DNA from: Halanaerobiales bacterium
GTDB lineage: Bacteria > Bacillota_F > Halanaerobiia > DY22613
DNA length: 25,866 nucleotides
Direction of reading: 5' to 3'
Assembly (NCBI GenBank): GCA_023128035.1
Contig: JAGMES010000058.1
Coordinates: 1-25,866, forward strand
Shown here: positions 19,345-25,866 of the stretch, in pieces
Position numbering within the stretch: position 1 is the stretch's first letter
How the letters are laid out: the number at the start of each line of letters is the position of its first letter
Program-made: the position numbers and the translations under genes
Notes under the pieces: model-generated
Told to the model about the DNA's origin: nothing
The model's database searches: none
The model's input: only the letters and a program-made list of their open reading frames with translations

Positions 19345-19429
19345 TATAACCTCTTCACTTTATCCAGACTAGAAAGGGTTCTGAATATATCTATTGTTGT
19401 CAAATAAAAACAATATTTTCATCCATTCA
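19345..19429. other. Short non-coding gap
   Basis: AT-rich sequence between the terminator-like hairpin and the helix-turn-helix remnant. ATTGTT and AACAAT (about 19,393-19,414) could form a weak hairpin followed by ATTTT. I see no gene. Confidence 0.4.
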
Positions 19430-19597
19430 TCAAATTCTTTTAACAACTAAATTGCTCTTCCTTTGATACTCTAAGTCAATATCAAAAGCACCAGCCAAAC
19501 ATTTTAAACTTTCATTACTAATTTGATTACCACTCTCTGCTCTCTGAACAGTTTTTCCACTAACTCCTGCAATAATTGCAAATTCTAAAGTTTTAGA
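19430..19597 (-). pseudogene. N-terminally truncated XRE-family helix-turn-helix remnant
   Basis: The minus strand encodes 55 residues ending in TGA, with an in-frame stop at 19,598-19,600 immediately upstream and no start codon that would restore the fold. The readable part, LEFAIIAGVSGKTVQRAES and then SLKCLAGAFDID, is a clear match to the recognition-helix half of XRE/Cro DNA-binding domains (VSxxTVQRxExG pattern). The first helix and start are missing. The break coincides with the start of the transposase fragment, so insertion or deletion by a mobile element probably truncated it. It might be the relic of a regulator, but it is unlikely to function. Confidence 0.65.
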
Positions 19598-19604
19598 TCA
19601 GAAA

Positions 19605-19796
19605 GTGTTATTGCCCTCTTTAAAACATCTAAAAAAGATAGGATTATCAATTCCTTATCTGATAGCAGACATGGGGTATATTGGTGGAGAAGATAAACTA
19701 TCATCAATAACAGATTATTCAACTACAACCGTAACACAAACCAAGAAAAACATGATTCCACCAGATATTTGTAATGATAACGTAAACGTCAAATAG
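19605..19796 (+). pseudogene. DDE transposase fragment
   Basis: A 63-codon piece with a GTG at its nominal start. The frame stays open some codons upstream, so the true left limit of homology is unclear. The stretch PYLIADMGYIGGEDK contains the conserved ADxGY element around the second catalytic Asp of IS4/IS5/IS1182-like DDE transposases, and TVTQTKKNMIPP continues in family style. The first and third catalytic residues are missing, so this is a relic. The exact IS family cannot be decided by eye. Confidence 0.6.
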
Positions 19797-19825
19797 CCCC
19801 CACCTTTAAATAAGATAGGGGCTAT
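19793..19825. terminator. Hairpin at the end of the transposase fragment
   Basis: Arms ATAGCCCC (19,793-19,800) and GGGGCTAT (19,818-19,825) with a 17-nt loop, overlapping the stop of the transposase fragment. No strong T-run follows, so terminator activity is uncertain; it could be part of the old element's end. Confidence 0.4.
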
Positions 19826-19997
19826 GGTATTATTTATCTTTGTGCAATTGATGAAATTTATTATTTGCATTTTGGAATTTTTATTATAAAGAATCCAGTT
19901 TTTTTTGAGAATTTTTATATTTTGCATAGTTTTCTTTCATCAACTCATGGTATCATTAATATATCATAAACGTCGTATTTGAATCCCTTTGTTTAAT
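19826..19997. other. AT-rich intergenic DNA without a recognised gene
   Basis: The stretch between the transposase fragment and the IS66 relic holds only short open frames with no recognisable motif. It probably belongs to degenerate mobile-element DNA. Confidence 0.4.
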
Positions 19998-20026
19998 TTG
20001 ACAATATATTCCGAGTTTAATATATC
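19998..20026 (+). promoter_or_regulatory. Promoter-like sequence ahead of the IS66 relic
   Basis: TTGACA (19,998-20,003), a 17-bp spacer and TATATC (20,021-20,026) on the plus strand. The -35 is perfect and the -10 weak. It reads into a non-functional transposase relic, so its significance is doubtful. Confidence 0.3.
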
Positions 20027-20829
20027 TTGTTAAAAAAATTCAATATCCTTGAAAAGATCGAAAACCTAGATGAAGTTATTGATATTAATGTGCATTCATG
20101 TATATATGGATGTTATTTATCTGATGTTGCGGGTGAAATCCATACAAGACAGATGTTTGATATGCCTGTTATTAAGATAACTGTAACAGAATTCAGACTA
20201 CATGAGGTGGAGTGTCCAAATTGTAAGAAAGTACACAAAACTGAGTTCCCTGAGGATGTAAAACAGCCTGTTCAATATGGGATAAATATGTAAGCATTAA
20301 TGTCGTACCTGACAAGCTATCAGTTATTACCTCTCAAAAGATCTACAGAGATCATAAGTGATGATACAGGACATAATTTGAGTGAAGGAACACTGATAAA
20401 CGTAAACAATCGACTTTATAAAAGTCTTGAAGAAGCGGAAATTTCTATAATAGAACAACTTTAAGCAGCTGAGGTAGTAAATTTTGATGAAAGTGGAATG
20501 CGTTGTTACGGCAAGACAAAATGGCTCCATAGTGCATCTACTGACCAGCTCATCATTATGCAGTTCATGACAAAATAAGCTGGAAAAATTTAATATTTGA
20601 GACACTTTCATTTATGTATGACTCTGGCATACCCTTTGATAACAGCCTTGCAGAACGTGATATACGAAGGATAAAACTGAGGCAAAAAATCTCAGGTTGT
20701 TTTCGAAGTAAAGAAGAGGCTAATTCGTTTTGTAGGATACGTAGTTATATTTCTACATGTCGCAAGAATGGTAAAGGGATGCCTGAGGGTGTCCCTTTAT
20801 TTGTGTTGCTTATATTAAGCATGGGGTAA
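20027..20829 (+). pseudogene. IS66-family transposase (TnpC-type), degenerate
   Basis: Three pieces add up to a decayed IS66 transposase. 20,027-20,293 holds the zinc-finger-like region and the typical RQMFDMPVIKITVTE / ECPNCKK / PVQYG block. It ends in an in-frame TAA, after which the same frame continues (YLTSYQLLPLKRSTEII, then a second TAA at 20,462) to NFDESGMRCYGKTKWLH, which contains the first catalytic Asp. After a third TAA near 20,576 the central part is lost. Homology resumes in another frame at 20,614-20,829 with [30 protein letters not shown] and the family C-terminus. Two internal stops, a frame change and a deletion of roughly a hundred codons mean it cannot transpose by itself. 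No terminal inverted repeats are identifiable. Confidence 0.85.
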
Positions 20830-20850
20830 AAGACCATGGTCTGCTAGTAT

Positions 20851-20880
20851 CTCAGGCATCCCAATAATGGAATGCCTGAG
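20851..20880. repeat. Inverted repeat downstream of the IS66 relic
   Basis: CTCAGGCATCCC, a 6-nt loop and GGAATGCCTGAG form a 12-bp stem with one mismatch. The ATGCCTGAG unit also occurs at 20,780-20,788 inside the IS66 relic. No T-run follows. It may be an old terminator or part of the element's end. Confidence 0.45.
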
Positions 20881-20892
20881 TAGTAACCCTAA

Positions 20893-20950
20893 TTTTATAG
20901 ACTTGAACTCCAGGTCTTGTGGTTTAGCAACACTTTAACCACTCTATATA
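20893..20950 (-). other. Possible degenerate tRNA-Ser-like relic
   Basis: On the minus strand, GAGTGGTTAAAG (D-arm-like), TTGCTAAACC (reminiscent of a GCT anticodon loop) and GTTCAAGTC (matches the T-loop consensus) occur in the right order. Stems do not pair well, the acceptor ends do not match and the variable arm is too short, so this is at best a decayed relic. Confidence 0.2.
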
Positions 20951-21028
20951 GACTTCTTCTGGATCAAGACAGAGTTTTTGCAATATAATTATATTGATGT
21001 TAGCTAAGCTTTTTTTGAAACGGACTCT

Positions 21029-21057
21029 AATAAAGTGAATTTGCATTCACATTTATT
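21029..21057 (-). terminator. Hairpin at the end of the PixA-like gene
   Basis: AATAAATGTGAAT, loop GCAA, ATTCACTTTATT on the minus strand: a 12-bp stem with one bulged T, starting at the stop codon. No U-tract follows directly, so it may stabilise the transcript end rather than terminate. Confidence 0.4.
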
Positions 21058-21451
21058 AATTATCCTCAATGTTCAAGAAAGGGTCAAAGGATAGAATTTT
21101 ACCATTCATATTTAAGAATAAATTATACTGAGGGTTATGATTACGACCATTAGCTTCCACTCTAGCTTCCCAATATTCTTCTCCTGAATCATCTTTCTTT
21201 TTTGGCATTATAATATAATCATTAGTGGCTGTTCCAGAAAATTTTTCAATACTAACACTACTATCAGGACTAACTCCAACTACTCTCCATTTAATAATTT
21301 GACCATTTTTGCAACAAGTTGTTAATTCGTTCGTCCCCTCACGATATGACCCTACGTATTTATTTGAGTCTATCATATAGAGATTACTGCTCAAACCTTG
21401 TGCTAAAGCATTCTCAACATCAACAACAATTAAAACTTCCACATTTTTCAT
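21056..21451 (-). CDS. PixA/AidA-family inclusion body protein
   Basis: 131 residues. The opening VEVLIVVDVENALA, then NLYMIDSNKYVGS, EYWEARVEANGRNHN and the end SFDPFL follow the pattern of the PixA/AidA family (inclusion-body proteins of Xenorhabdus/Photorhabdus and AidA of Ralstonia), whose members have about 130-190 residues. There is no signal peptide or membrane segment, so it should be cytoplasmic. Family members form crystalline inclusions or appear in stationary phase and host contact; the biochemical role is not established. The ATG at 21,451 is fixed by AGGAGG eight bases upstream; an overlapping ATG is out of frame. It stands alone on the minus strand between relics of two NRPS systems, one of the few apparently intact genes in the middle region, which suggests selection. 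Confidence 0.8.
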   Translation of the reverse strand: MKNVEVLIVVDVENALAQGLSSNLYMIDSNKYVGSYREGTNELTTCCKNGQIIKWRVVGVSPDSSVSIEKFSGTATNDYIIMPKKKDDSGEEYWEARVEANGRNHNPQYNLFLNMNGKILSFDPFLNIEDN

Positions 21452-21459
21452 TCATTATG

Positions 21460-21466
21460 CCTCCTT
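21460..21466 (-). promoter_or_regulatory. Ribosome-binding site of the PixA-like gene
   Basis: AAGGAGG on the minus strand, eight bases before the ATG at 21,451; near-optimal, predicting strong translation. Confidence 0.75.
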
Positions 21467-21500
21467 CAGTTTTGTTTAACCCTCGCGAATAAATTTATTT

Positions 21501-21509
21501 ACCTCCTTT
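21501..21509 (-). promoter_or_regulatory. Orphan second Shine-Dalgarno sequence in the PixA-like leader
   Basis: AAAGGAGGT on the minus strand lies about 50 nt upstream of the gene's ATG but is followed by no ATG, GTG or TTG at a usable distance. It could be a standby ribosome site or the relic of a leader peptide or former gene start. Confidence 0.4.
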
Positions 21510-21529
21510 CATTATTGTGTATTCATGAG

Positions 21530-21552
21530 TATGTATACACTACTATGTATAC
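21530..21552. promoter_or_regulatory. Direct repeat TATGTATAC x2 (14-bp period) upstream of the PixA-like gene
   Basis: Two copies, 21,530-21,538 and 21,544-21,552, each containing the self-complementary GTATAC. The pair also reads as an inverted repeat of GTATAC. It sits 80-100 bp upstream of the start codon, a plausible operator position; the regulator is unknown. Confidence 0.4.
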
Positions 21553-21841
21553 CATATAATATTTATATTTCCTCTATCTTTTAGTAAAATATATTAATTT
21601 TTTTATAAAAATATTTGTTTATTTTTATACAATTAAAGTAATTTTTAATATTTTTAGATTATATTATAATATTTAGTTTTTATTGTAAAAAACCTTTTAT
21701 CAATCAAAAGATCTATATATTGTACTAGCATTAATTCGATAACCCCTTCAGTCCCCAATACATTTACCTGATAAAATCTTCAACATAACCATAATATTTT
21801 ACTAATCGTACACGTACATCGTGAAGCAGTCTTATAGGCAA
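21553..21841. other. Very AT-rich intergenic region
   Basis: No gene recognised. It probably contains the promoter of the PixA-like gene (minus strand), for which only a weak candidate can be seen (TTTACT near 21,590, with TAAATA 17 bp further on). The end next to 21,842 adjoins the reductase relic. Confidence 0.4.
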
Positions 21842-22330
21842 TTAGATATATTTTACATCCTTCATATAGCGGACTATTTTCATTAGATACTCTACTGTCA
21901 AAGATAAATCAATTTCTATTAATGCATCATAACCTTCCTGCTGTTCCATAGTATTGTATGCCATCATTCTTGACAACAATTCTACTTTCTCCTGTTCCTT
22001 GTCTTCGGTAAGGATTGTATTTAACATATCGCTGAAGGCTTGTGGATCTAGTGTATCAATCTTACATCTCTGTTCTTTGAAAGCTTTGATGAGATCATCC
22101 ATCTTCACTAGTTGATGATTGTAAATATGAAAGGCTTTCTTTGCTGCATCTGCTGTTTGCATAATCTCCACTATAGCTTTACTACATAAGTCGATTAGAG
22201 TCAACTCAATTCTTTGTTCCAGAACTTCTAACACAACAGCACCCATTTCTACTAAACCTTTGAGATTAGCATAGAAGGCATTTTCAGCAATATTGTGTTG
22301 AAAATGTCCATCCTCATAGCGACCAGTCAG
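21842..22330 (-). pseudogene. C-terminal relic of an NRPS thioester reductase (R) domain
   Basis: The minus-strand frame (an ATG at 22,246 is incidental) reads upstream to LTGRYEDGHFQHNIAENAFY and continues IDLCSKAIVEIMQTADAA, FHIYNHQ and LLSRMMAYNTMEQQEG. It parallels the last 170 or so residues of the neighbouring intact R domain (LTGRFLDGQFQ, IDLCSRAIVQIMQTEEAE, FHVYNHK, LLARMVAYYQPEG). The Rossmann nucleotide-binding part, Tyr-Lys catalytic pair, carrier and A domain are all missing. Homology stops exactly at the 60-bp palindrome. The copies are clearly diverged, so this is not a recent duplication; it is probably the tail of a former second NRPS. Without its N-terminal half it cannot act as a reductase. 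Confidence 0.75.
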
Positions 22331-22331
22331 G

Positions 22332-22391
22332 TATAATGTACCCTATAGAGTAGACACTTTTAAAAAAGTCTACCCTGTAGGGTACATTATA
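22332..22391. mobile_element. 60-bp near-perfect palindrome, MITE-like or abutted IS ends
   Basis: Left arm 22,332-22,355 and right arm 22,368-22,391 match at 22 of 24 positions (TATAATGTACCC and inwards GTAGAC), and the centre ACTTTTAAAAAA nearly closes the stem. The arms look like terminal inverted repeats of an insertion sequence without an interior. No clear target duplication is seen. It lies between the stop of the R domain and the break of the R-domain relic, and its transcript would form a long hairpin that could also end transcription of the right-hand NRPS. Confidence 0.6.
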
Positions 22392-22412
22392 AGAAAGAAG
22401 TGGTCTCTATCC

Positions 22413-24263
22413 CTACTTGACCTGGATAAATCCAACCTTATCCATGTACTTGATCACTTTAGTAATGTATTCTGCATCAATCTCTGACCATTCAAAATCT
22501 ATCCTGGAGAGATATTCGATTGTTAGTTTGGCATCAACTTTGACTGGTACGCAATATTCATCATCCCCTTCTGGCTGATAGTAAGCGACCATTCTTGCTA
22601 AAAGTTCAGAGGTTACTTCATCTTCGGCTGTTGCTGCCATGTATTGATTAAACTCTTCAGTATTTAAAGTCTGAAGCTTAATTCCTAGTTCTTGACATAC
22701 ATTGACAACCTGCTTCACCTCTGCACGTTTGTGATTATATACATGGAAGACTCGCCCTTCTGCTTCTTCTGTTTGCATGATCTGTACAATTGCTCTACTA
22801 CAAAGATCTATCGGGGTGAACTCCATGGATTGTTCTAGCAACTCCAGATTTATTGCTCCTATCTCAATCATAGTCTTGATCCTCGTATAGAATGCGTTGT
22901 CAGCGATATTGGCCTGGAACTGTCCATCCAGAAAACGCCCTGTCAGATTACCAACTCTGAAGATAGTAGCCTTTAATCCTTTATGCATTGCTTTAATGAT
23001 CCTGCTTTCACCAGCAAATTTGCTTCTGACATACACATTTTCATCATAGTTCTGCCCGATATAGAAGTCACATTCTGTAAAGATCAATTCATGATCAGCT
23101 TTTGCCATAGTACCAGATACACTGGTTGTCGAAATATGGTTCAGTCTGATTCCATAGGTCATTGCAAAATCAATTATCTCCTGAGTTCCCAGAACGTTGA
23201 CCTTCTCGAAATCTGCATAGTTACCAAAATGTTTAACTAAAGCTGCTGGATGTAAAATTGTATCAACTGTTTCACCAAGTTCTTGATAAGCCTCATCTGT
23301 TAGGCCAAAGTGGTGGAGTGTGATGTCACCATTCAATATTATAACTCTTTCATCCAACAGTTTACTAACTTCTTGATCAAAATAGAACTCTACAAGTTTG
23401 GTCAAGCGTTCTCTTGCCGCCAGCAGATCCTTGCCGCGAACCAGAGCATATATCTTAGCAGATGTACTTGTTAATAGCTCAGTTAACAAGTGAACTCCCA
23501 GGAAGCCCGTTACCCCAGTCAGCAGTACATTTTCCAGCCGTATTCTTTGAGCAGATATTCTGCCTAAATCACTGACTTCAGGTAACTGTTCTTGAAGCTC
23601 AATATCTGAATCGATCATTGACTTCTCTTTGACTCCTCCGCTAATTTTCAATGCTTGCTCACGGATTGTTGGGTATTCAAAGATATCTTGAACAGTTAAG
23701 TTCCACCCGAGGGCAAAGGCTTTTGATACTACTTTCATCGCCAGAATTGAATGTCCACCGATATCAAAGAAGTGATCTGTAACTCCTACAACTTCTACAT
23801 TCAGGATATCTCGCCAGATATTGAGAAGTTGTTTTTCAATCTCATTCTCTGGAGCTACATAATCTACCGCTTTTCTCAGATTACTTTCAGGTTCTGGTAG
23901 TGCTTTACGGTTAACTTTGCCATTAGCAGTTAACGGCAGTTTCTCCAATGCAACGAAGAATGCTGGAATCATGTAGTCTGGGAGCTCCCGGCCTAAGTAT
24001 TCTTTAAATCCGGTCATTTCCAGTTCCCGTTCAGAGACAATGTATGCACAGAGATACTTGTTGCCTGAAGCATCTGTTCGATCAATTACTGCGACCTCCC
24101 TGATCTGGTCATGGCTCAATAAGCAATTCTCAATCTCACCTAACTCAATTCTGAAACCTCTAATTTTCACCTGATAATCAATCCGACCTAAAAACTCAAT
24201 ATTGCCATCAGGGAGCCATCTTGCCAGGTCACCAGTTCTGTACATTCTTACCCCTGGAACCAA
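22413..24263 (-). CDS. NRPS fragment: C-terminal part of A domain, carrier and thioester reductase domain
   Basis: The homologous frame really begins near 24,350 (GELCVSGAGVARGYLNR); the Met at 24,263 is internal. It contains A7/A8 (YRTGDLARW, VKIRGFRIELGEIE), A10 (LTANGKVNRKALP), a carrier with GGHS, and a terminal reductase of the Lys2/MxcG type: Rossmann motif GVTGFLG near 23,510, HISTTSVSG, and the catalytic Tyr-Lys pair in YVRSKFAGE near 23,025. Such domains use NAD(P)H to release the bound peptide as an aldehyde or alcohol. The reductase is full length, about 400 residues, with no visible defect. No ribosome-binding site is evident at 24,263, so separate translation is unlikely. Confidence 0.75.
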   Translation of the reverse strand: MVPGVRMYRTGDLARWLPDGNIEFLGRIDYQVKIRGFRIELGEIENCLLSHDQIREVAVIDRTDASGNKYLCAYIVSERELEMTGFKEYLGRELPDYMIPAFFVALEKLPLTANGKVNRKALPEPESNLRKAVDYVAPENEIEKQLLNIWRDILNVEVVGVTDHFFDIGGHSILAMKVVSKAFALGWNLTVQDIFEYPTIREQALKISGGVKEKSMIDSDIELQEQLPEVSDLGRISAQRIRLENVLLTGVTGFLGVHLLTELLTSTSAKIYALVRGKDLLAARERLTKLVEFYFDQEVSKLLDERVIILNGDITLHHFGLTDEAYQELGETVDTILHPAALVKHFGNYADFEKVNVLGTQEIIDFAMTYGIRLNHISTTSVSGTMAKADHELIFTECDFYIGQNYDENVYVRSKFAGESRIIKAMHKGLKATIFRVGNLTGRFLDGQFQANIADNAFYTRIKTMIEIGAINLELLEQSMEFTPIDLCSRAIVQIMQTEEAEGRVFHVYNHKRAEVKQVVNVCQELGIKLQTLNTEEFNQYMAATAEDEVTSELLARMVAYYQPEGDDEYCVPVKVDAKLTIEYLSRIDFEWSEIDAEYITKVIKYMDKVGFIQVK

Positions 24264-24319
24264 TGGATTCTCTACAAATTTCTCTGCCGTCAGTTCTGGT
24301 CTATTCAGATACCCTCGCG

Positions 24320-24781
24320 CTACCCCAGCACCAGATACACAAAGTTCACCAATGCCCCTACTGGAACTGGACGATCATTTTGATCTAAGATATAGACCTG
24401 AGTATTGGCAATTGGAGTTCCGATTGGAACAGACTGATATTTATTGAGATCACCTGTACACTTAAAGGCGGTTGCACAGATAGTGGTCTCTGTTGGTCCA
24501 TAGGCATTGATATACTCAAGGCGGTCTCCCCACCTATTGATAAGTTCAAAGTTAGTGGTTGAACCTGCTGTGATTACCTTGCGTAACAAGAATACCTTCT
24601 CTGGATTCAAGTTGCTTAAGTAGATCGGCGGTAAGGTAGCAATGGTGATCTCAGTCTGGTTCAAGAACTGTTCAAAGTCGGCTAAACTATTAATTGTATG
24701 ACGGGTTGGAATATATAGCGTTGCCCCACATATACTCTTCCCCGACTGATGCATCAAAGGCACAGGTGGCAAACTGAACAA
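24320..24781 (-). CDS. NRPS fragment: middle of A domain between the two frameshifts
   Basis: The meaningful part runs from about 24,728 to 24,350 and reads GATLYIP, ITIATLPPIYLSNL, RKVITAGSTTNFELINRW, YINAYGPTETTICA (A5) and VPIGTPIANTQVYIL. The preceding residues up to 24,781 and the last residues (after PVGA) are out-of-frame noise. It cannot act alone, because it lacks the A2/A3 and A8-A10 parts. Confidence 0.65.
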   Translation of the reverse strand: MFSLPPVPLMHQSGKSICGATLYIPTRHTINSLADFEQFLNQTEITIATLPPIYLSNLNPEKVFLLRKVITAGSTTNFELINRWGDRLEYINAYGPTETTICATAFKCTGDLNKYQSVPIGTPIANTQVYILDQNDRPVPVGALVNFVYLVLG

Positions 24782-25866
24782 TTCTATCCTCAGATGTTAC
24801 ACCCAACCACTTGGCAAAGAATTCTTTCAAGTTGGCGATACCAGTATGCTCTACCATAACCCCTTTAGGTTTCCCAGTGGAACCAGATGTATAGATCAAG
24901 TATGCTAAATCTGTTGGTCCATTTACAGCATTCAAGTTGGAACTATCACCAGTGTATAACTCTTGATCTTCAATCAGAATCATCTCACCAGTAAACTGGA
25001 TCAGATTTTTCAGGGCTTTGTTGGTTAAGAGAATACGAGCCTCACTATCCTCCAACATATAACTAATCCGTTCTGCCGGATACTCATAATCGATTGGGAG
25101 ATATGCTCCACCAGCTTTCAGAATACCTAAGATACCGATGATCATCTCCTGAGACCGTTCAACCATGATGCCAACGATCTGGTCTTTCGCGACACCTTTC
25201 TCCCTCAAGATTCTAGCCAGTTGGTTCGCCTTAGCATTCAGTTCGCGATAAGTTAAACTTTGATCTTCAAAGACAACCGCTGGTTTATCAGGTGTCAGGT
25301 TAACTTGTTCTTCAAAGAGTTGATAGATCGTCTTATCTCTGGAGAACTCTAGCTCTGATCTGTTAAACTCTACCAACAGCTCTGCTTTCTCTGCATCGGT
25401 GATAATACTGATCTCTTCTACTAACCGATCTGCATCTGCTAACAGTGCATCCGTGATCTGATATAAATGACTCTCAATCCGATTCATGGTCTTCTCAGTG
25501 AACAATTCAGTATTGTATGCAAGCTTCATAACAATAGTTTCATGAGAACTTACAGTTATACTCATATCATAGTTGGTTAACTCCTGAACAGAGTCAAATC
25601 TTACTGTAAATCCGAGATCTATTCCTTCGCTTGCTGAACTTAGTGGGTAATTTTCAAATACCATAAGCGAATCGAAGAGTTTATCAGTATGATTGCTCAG
25701 CTTCTGAATCTCCGCCAGTGGCATATATTCATAATCTCTACTGTCCACTAATTCATTATTTACTTTGGTCAATAGCTCTTTAACTGTAGCATTTTCTTCA
25801 GTATGAATTACAACTGGTAGTGAGTTGATGAAGATACCGACAATACTGTTAAGAGACATGCTTTTT
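24690..25866 (-). CDS. NRPS fragment: end of C domain and N-terminal part of A domain (5' partial)
   Basis: The frame is open at the right edge, so the Met at 25,859 is internal and not a start. The C-domain end begins with SIVGIFINSLPVVI. The A domain follows with LTYRELNAKANQLAR, LKAGGAYLPIDYEYP (A2) and YTSGSTGKPKG (A3), up to FATCAFDASVGEEYM. After the first frameshift the frame runs into 14 unrelated residues and a stop. The end of this fragment overlaps the next one by 92 nt in another frame, a consequence of the frameshift and not a real gene overlap. Confidence 0.7.
   Translation of the reverse strand, partial: KSMSLNSIVGIFINSLPVVIHTEENATVKELLTKVNNELVDSRDYEYMPLAEIQKLSNHTDKLFDSLMVFENYPLSSASEGIDLGFTVRFDSVQELTNYDMSITVSSHETIVMKLAYNTELFTEKTMNRIESHLYQITDALLADADRLVEEISIITDAEKAELLVEFNRSELEFSRDKTIYQLFEEQVNLTPDKPAVVFEDQSLTYRELNAKANQLARILREKGVAKDQIVGIMVERSQEMIIGILGILKAGGAYLPIDYEYPAERISYMLEDSEARILLTNKALKNLIQFTGEMILIEDQELYTGDSSNLNAVNGPTDLAYLIYTSGSTGKPKGVMVEHTGIANLKEFFAKWLGVTSEDRIVQFATCAFDASVGEEYMWGNAIYSNPSYN

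Larger units (their letters stand above)
22413..25866 (-). pseudogene. 3' part of an NRPS, C-A-T-R, broken by two frameshifts in the A domain; 5' end outside window
   Basis: Read from the right edge: end of a condensation domain, A domain, carrier and terminal reductase, stop TAG at 22,413. The first lesion is near 24,728: after FDASV-G-EEYM about 11 nt that should encode part of the MALLSGATLY stretch are missing, shifting the frame. The second lies near 24,350, where a single base is missing between PVGA and GELCVSG; the shifted frame ends at a TAG at 24,320. Between the lesions the A domain is otherwise normal. The A code would be D-A-[G]-T-I-A-A-I-C, phenylalanine-like, but with Gly in place of the expected Trp at position 239 (codon 24,741-24,743). 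Three defects in one A domain suggest decay; two could be sequence errors. As it stands a full-length synthetase cannot be made. Confidence 0.75.

Noticed and set aside
19715..19927. Minus-strand 70-codon frame
   Set aside because: It overlaps the transposase fragment and the hairpin, with a low-complexity product and no motif.
20327..20611. Minus-strand 94-codon frame
   Set aside because: It is opposite the IS66 relic, whose plus-strand reading gives clear family motifs; the minus frame gives none.
20893..20950. Functional tRNA gene
   Set aside because: D-loop, anticodon-loop and T-loop look-alikes are present, but the stems do not pair and there is no acceptor stem.
22332..22391. CRISPR repeat
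   Set aside because: Only one palindromic unit is present, with no spacer-repeat periodicity; no array was seen anywhere in the window.
25859..25866. Start codon of the right-hand NRPS
   Set aside because: The Met at 25,859 is inside a condensation domain and the frame is open upstream; the true start is outside the window.

Overview
The window comes from a low-GC, AT-rich genome. Strong AGGAGG-type ribosome-binding sites, a TTG start, Bacillus/Clostridium-like NRPS modules and a radical SAM domain point to a (probably anaerobic) member of the Bacillota. This is inference: no rRNA or other taxonomic marker is present.

Left and centre (1-19,250, all on the minus strand, read right to left): a hybrid NRPS/PKS operon. 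A sigma-A-like promoter (19,216-19,244) precedes three tightly packed genes. The first (13,194-19,097) is a one-module NRPS whose adenylation (A) domain is interrupted twice: a radical SAM unit plus a cobalamin-binding-like unit between motifs A2 and A3, and a cysteine-rich PP-loop ATPase unit after motif A8. The second (10,788-13,178) is a KS-ACP polyketide module without an acyltransferase, so it should need a trans-acting AT. The third (1-10,786, running off the left edge, at least 3,595 codons) is C-A-T / C-A-T-E / C-A-T. Its A-domain codes read as Thr, Phe (epimerised to D-Phe) and Asp. The line therefore reads: unknown residue X (possibly modified by the inserted enzymes), one malonyl-type extension, Thr, D-Phe, Asp, and further units outside the window.

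Middle (about 19,300-22,400): a scrap region. It holds an N-terminally truncated XRE-type helix-turn-helix remnant, a DDE transposase fragment, a heavily decayed IS66-type transposase, a doubtful tRNA-like relic, one apparently intact small gene for a PixA/AidA-family inclusion-body protein with good translation signals, the orphan C-terminal tail of a thioester reductase domain, and a 60-bp near-perfect palindrome at the break of that tail.

Right (22,413-25,866, minus strand): the 3' end of a second NRPS system, C-A-T-R, ending in a reductase with its catalytic residues intact. Its A domain carries two frameshifts and a Trp-to-Gly change at a specificity position, so the gene looks broken unless the frameshifts are sequence errors.

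The most unusual element is the doubly interrupted A domain of the first operon gene.
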